64,000 bases of DNA, taken from NCBI RefSeq assembly GCF_900177385.1, contig NZ_FXBJ01000002.1, forward strand, positions 310,001 through 374,000, in the 5' to 3' direction. The stretch is from Carnobacterium iners (GTDB taxonomy: Bacteria; Bacillota; Bacilli; Lactobacillales; Carnobacteriaceae). The position numbers and the translations under genes were made by a program. Shown here piece after piece: positions 1 through 9,445 of this stretch (positions within the stretch are counted from its first letter, which is position 1; each line of letters starts with the position of its first letter). Below the pieces are notes generated by a model. That model did no database searches. It was not told the DNA's origin and saw only the letters and a program-made list of their open reading frames with translations.

Positions 1-854
<854 letters not shown>

Positions 855-1010
855 TCATTCGTTTAGTTGTGTTGCTTTTAGTTGTTTATCTTCATTTTTG
901 AATAGAACCGCATGAAACAGCTTTTCTCTCGGCATGTTTCAATCAGAACTCTAAAAAGGTGGACAAGTTAAAGAATGAAAGCAGTCCGTTTATCCACTAA
1001 TCAGTCTACA

Positions 1011-1146
1011 TGGACAAGTCTGACGTTAGTCAGTTGCTACTTGTCCATTTTTATTTTTTTTAGACAAGTCTAATGTGAACTATCCTATACTTGTCTGTTT
1101 TTATATTCATTTAGACAAGTCAGAGAGAAATCTTTTAAACTTGTCC
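1011..1146 (+). repeat. Three-hairpin ACAAGT/ACTTGT repeat inside groES-groEL gap
   Basis: Three successive inverted repeats of the form GGACAAGT...ACTTGTCC: 1011-1019 with 1039-1047, 1062-1069 with 1089-1096, and 1112-1120 with 1139-1146. Each has a loop of about 19-20 bases, and they are spaced about 15 bases apart. The same three-unit arrangement with near-identical spacing occurs at 8743-8879. A further single GGACAAGTT half-site is at 961-969. The element lies inside the groESL transcript. Function unknown. Confidence 0.8.
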
Positions 1147-1219
1147 ATTATTGTGTAACCTAAGATGAATTAACTTCAAAATTTTTATTACTCGATTAAT
1201 AACACATTATTCGTTTATT

Positions 1220-1504
1220 TTACTCAACGATTGCGATAATATCGCGCTCATTCAAGACAAGAAATTCTTTGCTGTCGTATTTAACTTCTGTACCTGTATA
1301 TTTTTCAAATAAAATGGTATCGCCAACTTTTACTGATAAGTCAACTTTTGTTCCGTTTTCTAGTATGCGTCCTTCACCTACTGCAATGATTGAACCTGTC
1401 TGAGGTTTTTCTTGCGCTGAACCCGGCAAAACAATCCCGCTGACAGTCTTTTCTTCTTCCTTTGCGACTTCAATAATGACACGCTCTCCTAATGGTTTTA
1501 ACAC
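1220..1504 (-). CDS. groES: Co-chaperonin GroES
   Basis: Ten-kDa lid of the GroEL chamber. The 94-residue product starts [13 protein letters not shown] and has the mobile-loop region [16 protein letters not shown], matching the full family length. It is the first gene of the groESL operon, with the promoter and CIRCE operator directly upstream. The start has a GGAGGG-type ribosome binding site about seven bases away. Confidence 0.98.
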   Translation of the reverse strand: MLKPLGERVIIEVAKEEEKTVSGIVLPGSAQEKPQTGSIIAVGEGRILENGTKVDLSVKVGDTILFEKYTGTEVKYDSKEFLVLNERDIIAIVE

Positions 1505-1540
1505 GTAAATCCCTCCATTTTTTCTTATCCTATTTCCTGT

Positions 1541-1567
1541 TTAGCACTCTTATTAGAAGAGTGCTAA
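1541..1567. promoter_or_regulatory. CIRCE operator (HrcA binding site)
   Basis: TTAGCACTC, nine bases, then GAGTGCTAA: a perfect match to the known CIRCE inverted repeat bound by the heat-shock repressor HrcA. It lies between the groES promoter and start codon, so HrcA control of groESL is well supported. Confidence 0.98.
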
Positions 1568-1578
1568 ACCACTCTTTT

Positions 1579-1607
1579 ATAATAAGCAACTTCACTCTTA
1601 ATTGCAA
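1579..1607 (-). promoter_or_regulatory. groESL promoter
   Basis: On the reverse strand, -35 TTGCAA (1602-1607), a 17-base spacer and -10 TATTAT (1579-1584) lie just upstream of the CIRCE box. The arrangement is typical of HrcA-repressed vegetative promoters. Confidence 0.8.
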
Positions 1608-1711
1608 GCCTTTTAACTCTTTGAGAATAAAAATTTCTTTATTTTATGTTGAAATCTCTCATTTTCTAGAAATGAAATCAGATATTACTCTACCTCTTTG
1701 GATGTATCTTA

Positions 1712-1720
1712 TGTTATACT
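1712..1720 (+). promoter_or_regulatory. Putative extended -10 promoter for ydiL-ydiK
   Basis: TGTTATACT fits an extended -10 (TGn plus TATACT). No convincing -35 is visible. It lies about 120 bases before the CPBP protease start. Confidence 0.4.
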
Positions 1721-1840
1721 GGCAAATGAAACTTATTTGATTATCGAGAAACCTTAGTTCTTTTCTCAATAAATAAGCAAATACCAAGAATTTAAATAAA
1801 GAAGTTTGTTGCTTCTAAAAAAGAAGGTTTAACATCAGTT

Positions 1841-2494
1841 ATGAAAAAAAGAATAAAAGAAACACCTATTTCTATTCTATTAACTTACATCGTAGCTCAA
1901 TTCTTGCCCGTTTTAATTTTAGCTATAGCTCCTAAAACCTATCAAACAGAAGCCTTAATTTATGGCTCTATTTTTTCTTTTACTGCAGGTGCGCTAGTTA
2001 TGCTGGTGCTAAATCGAAAGTCAACGATTAGGAACAGTCTAACGTTAAGTACTTCGGCCCCTTGGAAAGAAGTTGTGATGTGGGGATTAATTGGAACACT
2101 GATGGCTTTTGCTGCTCAGTTTATCGCAACGCTCATTGAATCACAATTACTAGGCTTAACGATGGAGTCCGCCAACACACAAAATCTTTTATTAACAATT
2201 AGTAAATACCCTTATTACCTCATTATTGTTTCTATTATGGCACCTATTATGGAAGAATTTGTTTTTAGAAAAGTTATTTTCGGCTTTTTTTACGACTTAA
2301 CGGGTGTTGTAGGCGCAGCTGTAATCAGTTCTTTATTATTTGCTTTTATCCATGCAGATAGCCATATTTTACTTTATTCGTCAATGGGATTTGTTTTTTC
2401 TTATCTTTATGTCAAAACAAAGAATATTGCTACGCCAATTATTGCACACGTTCTAATGAATACCAGCGTCGTTTTACTCAATTTATTCCAGTAA
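1841..2494 (+). CDS. ydiL: CPBP family intramembrane metalloprotease (YdiL-like)
   Basis: Predicted membrane-embedded protease of the CPBP (Abi/CAAX protease) family, 217 residues with several membrane segments. The motifs are in the expected order: EEFVFRK (EExxxR) near residue 138, FAFIH near 167, and HVLMN near 203, which together form the proposed metal site. AAGAAGG is a slightly distant ribosome binding site. The position next to ydiK and groESL matches B. subtilis ydiL. Its substrate is unknown; relatives have been linked to prenyl-protein processing and bacteriocin immunity. Confidence 0.9.
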   Translation: MKKRIKETPISILLTYIVAQFLPVLILAIAPKTYQTEALIYGSIFSFTAGALVMLVLNRKSTIRNSLTLSTSAPWKEVVMWGLIGTLMAFAAQFIATLIESQLLGLTMESANTQNLLLTISKYPYYLIIVSIMAPIMEEFVFRKVIFGFFYDLTGVVGAAVISSLLFAFIHADSHILLYSSMGFVFSYLYVKTKNIATPIIAHVLMNTSVVLLNLFQ

Positions 2495-2531
2495 TAAACA
2501 AGGTTAGTAGAGAAAGGAATTTCAACTGTCT

Positions 2532-2738
2532 ATGAATAGCAAAAATTTTATCTTACAAATTGTTTTTAATTACATTATGTCTATTGTCTTCATCTGGTTT
2601 ACGATTAACTCTGTAGGCACTGAAGGCTGGGGACTTTTCCCAGTTTTATTTGTTCTATTTGCTACCAGCGATTTTGTGCGTGCATCTAAATTATTAGAAA
2701 TTTATTTGCAAATAAAAAAAGGCGATAAACCCGAATAG
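2532..2738 (+). CDS. ydiK: YdiK-like small membrane protein (DUF4305)
   Basis: A 68-residue protein with two hydrophobic segments and a short charged C-terminus, similar in size and position to B. subtilis YdiK. It follows ydiL by 37 bases behind AGAAAGGAA, so the two are probably co-transcribed. Its stop codon lies in the loop of the terminator hairpin shared with rex. Function is unknown. Confidence 0.75.
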   Translation: MNSKNFILQIVFNYIMSIVFIWFTINSVGTEGWGLFPVLFVLFATSDFVRASKLLEIYLQIKKGDKPE

Positions 2739-2754
2739 GTTTATCGCCTTTTTT
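2721..2754. terminator. Bidirectional terminator between ydiK and rex
   Basis: GGCGATAAACC (2721-2731) pairs perfectly with GGTTTATCGCC (2738-2748) around a six-base loop. A-rich and T-rich flanks let it act for both converging transcripts. Confidence 0.9.
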
Positions 2755-3409
2755 ATTCTTCTTCTAATTTTGGTTCTTCTTTTTTATAATGATCCAAGAA
2801 ATAAATCAAGGTTTGCAATTCATTCGTTAAATCAACATTTTGTACACGCATGTCATCTGGTACAGTGATGCGAATAGGTGTAAAGTTCATAATTCCTTTT
2901 ACACCAGCTTTTTGTAATTCATTCGCTGTTTCTTGGGCAACTTTAGTCGGTACTGTTAAAATAACGATTTCGATTTGTTGGATTTTAAGTTGTTCAATCA
3001 TATCGCTCATTGGATAAACAGGGACGCCACTTAATATTTTCCCAATCAAGTCTTCATTGATATCAAAAGCTGCACTAATTCTCATATTATTGCTTTGATG
3101 GAAATTATAGTTTAATAAAGCATGTCCCAAGTTACCCACACCAACTAAGGCGACATTGGTTAATCGATCTTGTTTCAATGTTTTACTAAAAAAGTTCATC
3201 AAATTTTCTACATCATAACCGTATCCTCTTTTCCCTAGAGCTCCGAAATAAGAAAAATCACGTCGAATGGTTGCACTATCGACTTTTACTGCTTCGCTTA
3301 ATTCTGTTGAAGAAATACGGTCTTTACCTGCATCATGCAAAAAACGCAAATAGCGGTAATAAATAGGTAAGCGCTTTGCTGTTGCTTTTGGTACTTTTGG
3401 TTTATTCAT
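2753..3409 (-). CDS. rex: Redox-sensing transcriptional repressor Rex
   Basis: DNA-binding NADH/NAD+ sensor that represses fermentation and respiration genes until NADH rises. The 218-residue product has an N-terminal winged helix ([20 protein letters not shown], with [12 protein letters not shown]) and a Rossmann domain with [11 protein letters not shown], then a C-terminal helix. Length and both domains are normal. The start follows GGAGGAACAAG. The gene converges on ydiK and is transcribed alone from a promoter containing Rex-like half-sites. Confidence 0.95.
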   Translation of the reverse strand: MNKPKVPKATAKRLPIYYRYLRFLHDAGKDRISSTELSEAVKVDSATIRRDFSYFGALGKRGYGYDVENLMNFFSKTLKQDRLTNVALVGVGNLGHALLNYNFHQSNNMRISAAFDINEDLIGKILSGVPVYPMSDMIEQLKIQQIEIVILTVPTKVAQETANELQKAGVKGIMNFTPIRITVPDDMRVQNVDLTNELQTLIYFLDHYKKEEPKLEEE

Positions 3410-3445
3410 CTTGTTCCTCCGTTATATTTTATCATTAACTTTCGC

Positions 3446-3489
3446 TTTAATGTTTTCACAAGTATATACTAACAAATGGAATTTCACAA
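3446..3489 (-). promoter_or_regulatory. rex promoter with Rex-box-like half-sites
   Basis: On the reverse strand -35 TTGTGA (3484-3489), 17 bases, -10 TATACT (3461-3466). Two TTGTGAAA half-sites, at 3482-3489 and 3454-3461, resemble half of the Rex operator TTGTGAAN4TTCACAA. One overlaps the -35 and the other follows the -10. Autoregulation is plausible, but the second halves are poor. Confidence 0.5.
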
Positions 3490-3699
3490 ACTTTTCAGCT
3501 CAACGTTCTTATTATAGCATTTTTTCTGAATAAATATAGTCTATTTTCTTAACTGGCTTTGCTGTTTCTCTCACTATGTCTCATTATAAAGCACTAAAAA
3601 AACTTGCTTGTGAAGTGTTTTTTTTATTTACTGGAGTAATATCAGAACCTACAGTTATATGATAAACTAGAGTGGAGAATAATGAAATGAGGAAATAAA

Positions 3700-5652
3700 A
3701 TGATTTTATTACAAGTTCAACACGTCGCTCGTTATTTTGGAGCTGATGTCTTATTTGAAAATACTTATTTAGAGATTCAAGAAAATTCAAGAATTGCTTT
3801 AGTTGGCCGAAACGGTGCTGGGAAATCCACTCTATTAAAAATGATTGCTGGAATTGAGCAACCTGATGCTGGACAAATCATTAAAAGCAAACAAGTAACC
3901 ATTGGATATCTTGCACAAAACACTGGTTTACATTCAAATGATTCCATCTGGAATGAAATGTTAACGGTTTTTGAACCCGTTATTCAACTAGAAAAAGAGA
4001 TGCGAAAGATTGAATTGCAACTTGGCGACCTTGAACTTTTAGCTGACGAAGCCTTATATCAAAAAACATTAGAACGCTACGACCAGTTACAGCACGATTT
4101 TAAGTTAGCTAATGGCTTTGGTTATGAAGCAGAAATCCGTTCTGTTTTACATGGTTTTCGTTTTTATGAAGAAGATTATCAAAAAAACATTCGCCAATTA
4201 TCTGGTGGACAAAAAACACGGTTAGCTTTGGCAAAATTATTATTAGAAAAAAGAGATTTACTGATTTTGGATGAGCCGACTAATCACTTAGATATCGAAA
4301 CTCTTAACTGGTTAGAAAACTATTTACAAGCTTACCAAGGAGCTTTACTCATTGTTTCGCACGATCGTTATTTTTTAGATAAAGTCGTCAACGAAGTTTA
4401 TGAAATCAGCCGCCAAAAAATGGTACATTATAAAGGCAACTATTCTAAATATCTTGACTTAAAAGCGGCTAATCTTGAACAAGAATGGAAAGAATACGAG
4501 AAACAACAAACTGAAATCTCAAAACTAGAAGATTTTGTTAACCGTAACTTAGTACGAGCTTCCACTACTAAGCGTGCGCAAAGCCGGCGTAAACAGCTAG
4601 AAAAAATGGACCGGATAGATCGTCCTCAAGGTGATGAAAAGTCTGCTCACTTTCGTTTTCAAACAGAAAAAGAAAGTGGAAATGTCATTTTATCTTTAAG
4701 AAACGCAGCGATTGGTTATGAAGATCAGATTTTGTCTTCGCCTATTGAGTTAGATATTCGTAAATATGACTCTATTGCTTTGGTTGGACCAAATGGTATC
4801 GGAAAATCTACTTTATTAAAGTCGTTAATTGATGATTTACCTTTAATCCAAGGAGAAAAACAAATTGGGACAAATGTCGATTTAGGCTATTATGATCAAG
4901 AGCAAGCCAATTTGAATTCTAGAAAAACCGTCTTAGGTGAGTTATGGGACAGTCATCCGACGACTCCCGAAAAAGATATCCGCAGTATCTTGGGCAGCTT
5001 TTTATTTTCTGGCGATGATGTTGAAAAATCCGTTACTAACTTAAGCGGTGGAGAAAAAGCTCGATTGGCGCTAGCAAAATTGTCTATGAATCGTGACAAT
5101 TTCTTAGTCCTTGATGAACCCACCAACCATTTAGACATCGATAGCAAAGAAGTATTAGAAAATGCTTTAATTGATTTTGATGGAACACTTTTATTTGTTT
5201 CACATGACCGTTACTTTATCAATCGATTAGCTACTTCAATCGTTGAACTGTCGCCAGATGGTAGCACGCTTTATCTTGGTGATTATGATTATTACGTTCA
5301 AAAAAAAGCCGAACAAGAAGAATTAAAATTATTAGCTCTAGAAGAACAAGAAAAAAATATGCTTATTCTTGAACCTGTTGCAACAAGTAAGAATCACCGC
5401 GAAATAGATAAAGAAACACAAAAGAAAGCTAGACAGCTTTCGCGTCAAATTGAAGCGTTAGAAACGAAGATGGCTGAAATTGAAGAACAAGTTGAGGAAA
5501 TAGAAGTCCAATTAATTGATCCTGAGGTATTTGGTAATCATGTTAAAGTTCAAGAAATAAATGTGCAATTGACTAAATTAAATACAGAAAATGATGTATT
5601 AGCAACTGAATGGGAAGAAAAAAGTATCGCTTTAGAAGAATTAGAAAACTAA
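3700..5652 (+). CDS. ydiF: ABC-F family ATPase (YdiF-like)
   Basis: Cytoplasmic ABC-F protein with two ABC cassettes and no membrane domain; the family acts on ribosomes. It has 650 residues. The first Walker A is GRNGAGKST near residue 36, signature LSGGQKTRLALAK, Walker B LLILDEPTNHLD. The second set is GPNGIGKST, LSGGEKARLALAK and FLVLDEPTNHLD. A charged interdomain linker is typical, and a long Glu/Lys-rich coiled coil closes the C-terminus. GAGGAAA is the ribosome binding site. The neighbourhood matches B. subtilis ydiF. Nothing in the sequence specifically indicates antibiotic resistance. Confidence 0.93.
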   Translation: MILLQVQHVARYFGADVLFENTYLEIQENSRIALVGRNGAGKSTLLKMIAGIEQPDAGQIIKSKQVTIGYLAQNTGLHSNDSIWNEMLTVFEPVIQLEKEMRKIELQLGDLELLADEALYQKTLERYDQLQHDFKLANGFGYEAEIRSVLHGFRFYEEDYQKNIRQLSGGQKTRLALAKLLLEKRDLLILDEPTNHLDIETLNWLENYLQAYQGALLIVSHDRYFLDKVVNEVYEISRQKMVHYKGNYSKYLDLKAANLEQEWKEYEKQQTEISKLEDFVNRNLVRASTTKRAQSRRKQLEKMDRIDRPQGDEKSAHFRFQTEKESGNVILSLRNAAIGYEDQILSSPIELDIRKYDSIALVGPNGIGKSTLLKSLIDDLPLIQGEKQIGTNVDLGYYDQEQANLNSRKTVLGELWDSHPTTPEKDIRSILGSFLFSGDDVEKSVTNLSGGEKARLALAKLSMNRDNFLVLDEPTNHLDIDSKEVLENALIDFDGTLLFVSHDRYFINRLATSIVELSPDGSTLYLGDYDYYVQKKAEQEELKLLALEEQEKNMLILEPVATSKNHREIDKETQKKARQLSRQIEALETKMAEIEEQVEEIEVQLIDPEVFGNHVKVQEINVQLTKLNTENDVLATEWEEKSIALEELEN

Positions 5653-5691
5653 AAAACACGACTGGATTTTTTAAAATCCAGTCGTGTTTTT
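5653..5691. terminator. Bidirectional terminator between ydiF and tsaD
   Basis: An 18 bp perfect stem (5653-5670 with 5673-5690, core ACACGACTGGA) has a two-base loop and ends in T on both strands. It separates two converging genes. Confidence 0.93.
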
Positions 5692-5693
5692 AG

Positions 5694-6728
5694 TTAACTC
5701 TCGTCATAATGGTCAAAAGAAAGTCCAGGTTGTGCATTTAAGTCGTATCCACTGAACTCTTCTCGCTTGAATTTAATATAAGCAGCTGCACCAATCATTG
5801 CTGCATTGTCGCCACATAAAGCAAGTGGCGGAATAAGTAATGCCACGTCTGTAAGTTCTTCTTTGACAGCTTTAGTCAAAGCACTTCTTAATCCTTTATT
5901 GGCTGCAACACCACCAGCCATCACTAATTGCTTGATTTCTAATTCTCTAGCTGCGCGAAGTGTTTTACTGACCAATACGTCTATCACACTTGCTTGGAAA
6001 CTAGCTGCTAGATTTTCAGGATTCAATTGTTCCCCTTTTTGCTCTGCGTTGTGAACCATATTAATAAAAGAACTTTTTAACCCACTGAAACTAAAATCAT
6101 AGGTATCATCTTTTAACATAGCACGTGGGAAATGATAAGTATCTTGACCTTCATGCGCCATCTCATCGATTCGTTTCCCACCAGGATATGGCAAACCTAA
6201 TACACGGCCGACTTTATCATAAGCTTCGCCAGCTGCGTCATCACGTGTTTCGCCGATGATTTTGAAATCGCCATCTTCTTGCATGTAAACTAGTTCTGTA
6301 TGTCCACCACTAACAACTAATGCCAATAATGGAAAAATTAGCGGCTGTACTAATTGATTCGCATAGATATGACCTGCCATATGGTTAACCGCAATCAACG
6401 GTAAGTTATGTGCAAAAGCTAATACTTTGGCAGCATTAACACCAATCAACAAAGCCCCTACTAAACCTGGACCATTAGTTACCGCGATAGCCGCTAAATC
6501 ACTGTATGTGACTTCTGCTTCTATCATAGCTTCTTCTATACATTGTGTTATTTGTTCCACATGATGACGGCTAGCAATCTCAGGGACTACTCCACCAAAG
6601 CGCATATGGCTTTTAATCTGTGATGCGATAATATTAGATAATAGCAAATGCCCATCTTGAACGATGGCAACGCTGGTCTCATCGCAACTTGTTTCAATCG
6701 CTAAAATTAAATTTCGTTTAGACTCCAT
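5694..6728 (-). CDS. tsaD: tRNA N6-adenosine threonylcarbamoyltransferase TsaD
   Basis: Transfers the threonylcarbamoyl group to A37 of ANN-decoding tRNAs with TsaB and TsaE (t6A pathway). The 344-residue product begins with the ASKHA motif [12 protein letters not shown] and has the metal-binding histidines of ASRHHVEQ and [10 protein letters not shown], and the late motif [10 protein letters not shown]. Full length. It follows the two RimI-like genes and tsaB on the same strand, a classic Firmicute cluster. tsaE is not in this window. Confidence 0.96.
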   Translation of the reverse strand: MESKRNLILAIETSCDETSVAIVQDGHLLLSNIIASQIKSHMRFGGVVPEIASRHHVEQITQCIEEAMIEAEVTYSDLAAIAVTNGPGLVGALLIGVNAAKVLAFAHNLPLIAVNHMAGHIYANQLVQPLIFPLLALVVSGGHTELVYMQEDGDFKIIGETRDDAAGEAYDKVGRVLGLPYPGGKRIDEMAHEGQDTYHFPRAMLKDDTYDFSFSGLKSSFINMVHNAEQKGEQLNPENLAASFQASVIDVLVSKTLRAARELEIKQLVMAGGVAANKGLRSALTKAVKEELTDVALLIPPLALCGDNAAMIGAAAYIKFKREEFSGYDLNAQPGLSFDHYDES

Positions 6729-6766
6729 GCCTTCACTCTTTCTCTTTTACATTTTTATTCTTTAAT

Positions 6767-7243
6767 TTATTCCATGTATTGCATTACAATCGCATCTTCA
6801 ATTGGATTATGGTAATAATTTTTACGGATGTCAACTTTAACTAAACCAATTTTTTGATAAAGCAGTCGCGCTGCTTGATTGGATGAGCGAACTTCTAAAA
6901 AGAGTTGCCTCATTCCTTGCTCTTTTAAATAAGCTAAACAGGCAAACATTAAATCCGTTGCAATCCCTTGTTGTTGGTATTCTTTTCGTACACCGAAATT
7001 AGTGATTTCTGCTTCTCCTAAAAAATGCCTATAACCGATAAATCCAATAATTTCTTCCTCTTTCATAGCTAAACCATATCCTGCTAAAGGTGTTTCTAAA
7101 TCTGTTTGAAAGCTTCCAATTGTCCAAGGCGAGCCATTAGAGTAACTATTTTCTGCACTGTCATAAAGTTCTTGACTCGTTATCGTTGTGCTTTCTGGAA
7201 AAATAATCTCAATCTTTCTCTTTATACCATTACATGAACTCAT
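6767..7243 (-). CDS. rimI: RimI-like ribosomal protein alanine N-acetyltransferase
   Basis: GNAT acetyltransferase of 158 residues. The acetyl-CoA site is represented by VRKEYQQQGIATDLM and the RimI family end by NPIEDAIVMQYME. In other bacteria RimI acetylates the N-terminus of ribosomal protein S18. It sits between tsaD and a second GNAT gene, and eight bases separate it from its upstream neighbour, so the genes are co-transcribed. The exact target here is inferred from the family. Confidence 0.85.
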   Translation of the reverse strand: MSSCNGIKRKIEIIFPESTTITSQELYDSAENSYSNGSPWTIGSFQTDLETPLAGYGLAMKEEEIIGFIGYRHFLGEAEITNFGVRKEYQQQGIATDLMFACLAYLKEQGMRQLFLEVRSSNQAARLLYQKIGLVKVDIRKNYYHNPIEDAIVMQYME

Positions 7244-7250
7244 ATTTTCC

Positions 7251-7835
7251 TCACATTCTTAAAAGTGGTAAACGCATCTCTAACGCATCTTCATGATCGC
7301 CAGCATAGTACCCTTTTTTTATTCCAACTTTTTTAAATCCTATTTTTAAATACAGTTTTTGTGCTCGTTTATTTGAGACTCTTACTTCCAAACTGACTTT
7401 ATCCATCTTTTGTTGTACGGCTAAATAAATGACTTTTTTTATTAACAAGTAAGCTATCCCATTTCTTCGTTTTACTGGAACAACGGCAATATTTGTGATG
7501 TGTGACTCACCATCAACAAACCACGTTCCGATAAACGCTACAGCTTCTTTTTCATCTCTAACAATCAAGTATAAGGCCCTTTTATTATGTGTTATCTCTC
7601 TTCTTAAAGCTCCTTCACCCCAGGGAGTCGTTCCATTGTAGCTCAATTTCTGAATACGCAAAATATCGGCAATATCATCTTCTATCGCGATCCTTAATTC
7701 AACGAACTGTCCATCATCCAGTTCAACCATTGACTTTGGAAACTGGACTTTTTCAGCTAAAGTACTTTTTTGCAGTCTATTACTTTTACTGATACGAGCT
7801 TTTTGTCTATCAAACCACTCTTTAAATCTTTTCAA
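7251..7835 (-). CDS. Second RimI-like GNAT acetyltransferase
   Basis: A 194-residue GNAT protein with a basic N-terminal extension of about 45 residues (KRFKEWFDRQKARISKSNR) before the domain. The acetyl-CoA loop VVPVKRRNGIAYLL and the end KKGYYAGDHEDALEMRL resemble RimI. It overlaps the end of tsaB by 14 bases and directly precedes rimI, which suggests translational coupling. It may be a diverged RimI paralog or may acetylate another protein. Confidence 0.8.
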   Translation of the reverse strand: MKRFKEWFDRQKARISKSNRLQKSTLAEKVQFPKSMVELDDGQFVELRIAIEDDIADILRIQKLSYNGTTPWGEGALRREITHNKRALYLIVRDEKEAVAFIGTWFVDGESHITNIAVVPVKRRNGIAYLLIKKVIYLAVQQKMDKVSLEVRVSNKRAQKLYLKIGFKKVGIKKGYYAGDHEDALEMRLPLLRM

Positions 7836-8544
7836 TATAAGACTCCTCCAGCTGATCTGGGTGTTCTTTACGCCAATTTTCCTCCGCCTCTGCTAACTTT
7901 AAGTAATGAGGCAGCAGTGTGTAAACATCTACAGGTTTTTTCTTTAGTCCCAATAAACCGACAACACTTCCCTTAGGCAAATGGTTTTTCAAAGAAGCGG
8001 CTACTACTCGATCTCCTAATACCTGCTCGAAAGTCTGTTGGTGCAAAACTCGATCTTCTCCAATTAATTCAATCGTACCGGATAATTTTTTTAAATGACT
8101 AGCCCATTTTTCTGCCGAAACATGTGTATCTGGCTCAATTTGAACCAATTCTCCAACTTCCCATCTATACAGACCCGTATAAATGTTGCCCCGTCTTGCG
8201 TCAAATAAAGGAACCAAGTAATGAGTTGATTCTTCGCAGTTACCCGCTAGAATAGCTAAACTTGAGACACCCGTAATTTCTTTTCCTAATGTCCAAGCTA
8301 ATGTTTTAGCAATCGTTACTCCGATGCGTAATCCCGTATAAGATCCAGGACCTTGCGCAACTACTATACGATCTAAATCAGCCGGCTTCCAACCAACTTC
8401 CGCTATCAATCCAGCAATGGCAGGCATTAAACGTTGGCTATGGTTGCCTTTTATATTTGTTGTTAGCTCTCCAATAATTTTTTGATTCTCTAAAACAGCG
8501 ACGCTCATCGCTTGATTGGAAGCGTCAATGGCTAATAATTTCAT
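7822..8544 (-). CDS. tsaB: tRNA threonylcarbamoyladenosine biosynthesis protein TsaB
   Basis: Partner and activator of TsaD in t6A synthesis, about 240 residues with an ASKHA fold. The start is set at MKLLAIDASNQAMSVAV, behind GGAG on the reverse strand. An in-frame extension to 8610 adds 22 charged residues that the family lacks. GNHSQRLMPAI and GPGSYTGLRIGV are typical TsaB motifs. It is the first gene of the tsaB-GNAT-rimI-tsaD operon. Confidence 0.93.
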   Translation of the reverse strand: MKLLAIDASNQAMSVAVLENQKIIGELTTNIKGNHSQRLMPAIAGLIAEVGWKPADLDRIVVAQGPGSYTGLRIGVTIAKTLAWTLGKEITGVSSLAILAGNCEESTHYLVPLFDARRGNIYTGLYRWEVGELVQIEPDTHVSAEKWASHLKKLSGTIELIGEDRVLHQQTFEQVLGDRVVAASLKNHLPKGSVVGLLGLKKKPVDVYTLLPHYLKLAEAEENWRKEHPDQLEESYIEKI

Positions 8545-8742
8545 CTCTAAACGACTCCGTTCTCTTTCTATTTCATATGGGTAAATGTATCTCTTTATTT
8601 TAGCACACATCCTTTGAAAAATTAAGTAGCCTAGAAAGGAAGACTACCGTATTCTATTTTTCAAACGTGTAAGAAAACTAGTCCGTTCTAAAGAGACAAA
8701 TCAGCTCGAAAGACAGTGAACTCAGCGCTGATTCAGTTGGAA

Positions 8743-8879
8743 TGGACAAGTCAGACACTTTTCAGAACCGACTCGTCCACTCGTGTGCATTTTGGACAAG
8801 TTAAACAGATAATGGCGCTCGCTTGTCTGTTTACAACCTAAAAAGGACAAGTTCAAGAAAAGTTTTACTCTACTTGTCT
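8743..8879 (+). repeat. Three-hairpin ACAAGT/ACTTGT repeat, second copy
   Basis: Inverted repeats 8743-8752 with 8770-8779, 8794-8801 with 8821-8828, and 8845-8852 with 8872-8879 give hairpins of 37, 35 and 35 bases. This matches the spacing of the copy at 1011-1146, although the loops differ. It occupies the 556-base gap between tsaB and the csbD-like gene, where no gene is seen. Confidence 0.8.
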
Positions 8880-9100
8880 CTTTTCTCGAACAAGATAGAT
8901 TTTTCTAATCTAGGTGACAGATATAAGACATTAAACTAATTTGCTTAAAAAAGCTTATTGTTTGATTTTTTTAAAAAATCAGGTATTATTTGGTTATAGA
9001 AGTCGTTCACATTTTAGACGCAATTCAATTTATTCTTTTAAAGAAAAGTTGCGTAGCAATGACTACTATACAACAAATTATTTAATAGGAGGATGATCGT

Positions 9101-9295
9101 ATGACGGACAAAGATAATGGAATGAAAGATAAATTAAAAGGTACGAAAGACAAGGCCGTTGGTTCAGCTAAAGACGCCTATGGTGATGCAACAAATGATT
9201 TATCTAAACAAGCAGAAGGCAAAGCGCAAAAAGCTAAAGGCGAAGTCGAGAAAAAAGTCGGAGAAGTTAAAGAAGACCATAACAATCGCAACTAA
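9101..9295 (+). CDS. CsbD family stress-response protein
   Basis: A small (64 residues), highly charged, hydrophilic protein of the CsbD family: MKDKLKGTKDKAVGSAKDAY is the typical repeat-like core, followed by QAEGKAQKAKGEVEKKVGEV. Such proteins accumulate under general stress; their biochemical role is unknown. A strong AGGAGG ribosome binding site precedes the ATG. The gene stands alone and ends at a clear terminator. Confidence 0.9.
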   Translation: MTDKDNGMKDKLKGTKDKAVGSAKDAYGDATNDLSKQAEGKAQKAKGEVEKKVGEVKEDHNNRN

Positions 9296-9309
9296 TTTTA
9301 TCATTTATC

Positions 9310-9339
9310 GAGAGTGCTACGTTGTAGCACTCTCTTTTT
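9310..9339 (+). terminator. Terminator of the csbD-like gene
   Basis: GAGAGTGCTAC and GTAGCACTCTC pair perfectly around a three-base loop, followed by TTTTT. Confidence 0.93.
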
Positions 9340-9390
9340 CATATGAAATTTAACCTTGCTAAATAAACTATTTTATATAAGATTCTTTTA

Positions 9391-9434
9391 AAAAAAGCTA
9401 AGCACTCTTTTTTAAAAGAATGCTTAGCTTTTTT
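9391..9434. terminator. Terminator for the pseudouridine synthase gene
   Basis: AAAAAAGCTAAGCA (9391-9404) pairs with TGCTTAGCTTTTTT (9421-9434). An inner TCTTTT/AAAAGA extends the stem. It lies just beyond the stop of the reverse-strand gene and could work both ways. Confidence 0.88.
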
Positions 9435-9445
9435 TATTCTACTTC

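Noticed and set aside
961-1146. Regularly spaced ACAAGT motifs suggesting a CRISPR-like array
   Set aside because: The units are inverted pairs forming hairpins, only three per locus, with short variable loops and no cas genes.
8960-8992. Sigma-B-like promoter before the csbD-like gene (GTTTGA...GGTATT)
   Set aside because: The spacer contains a T7A6 palindrome and is a poor match, and most Lactobacillales lack sigma B.
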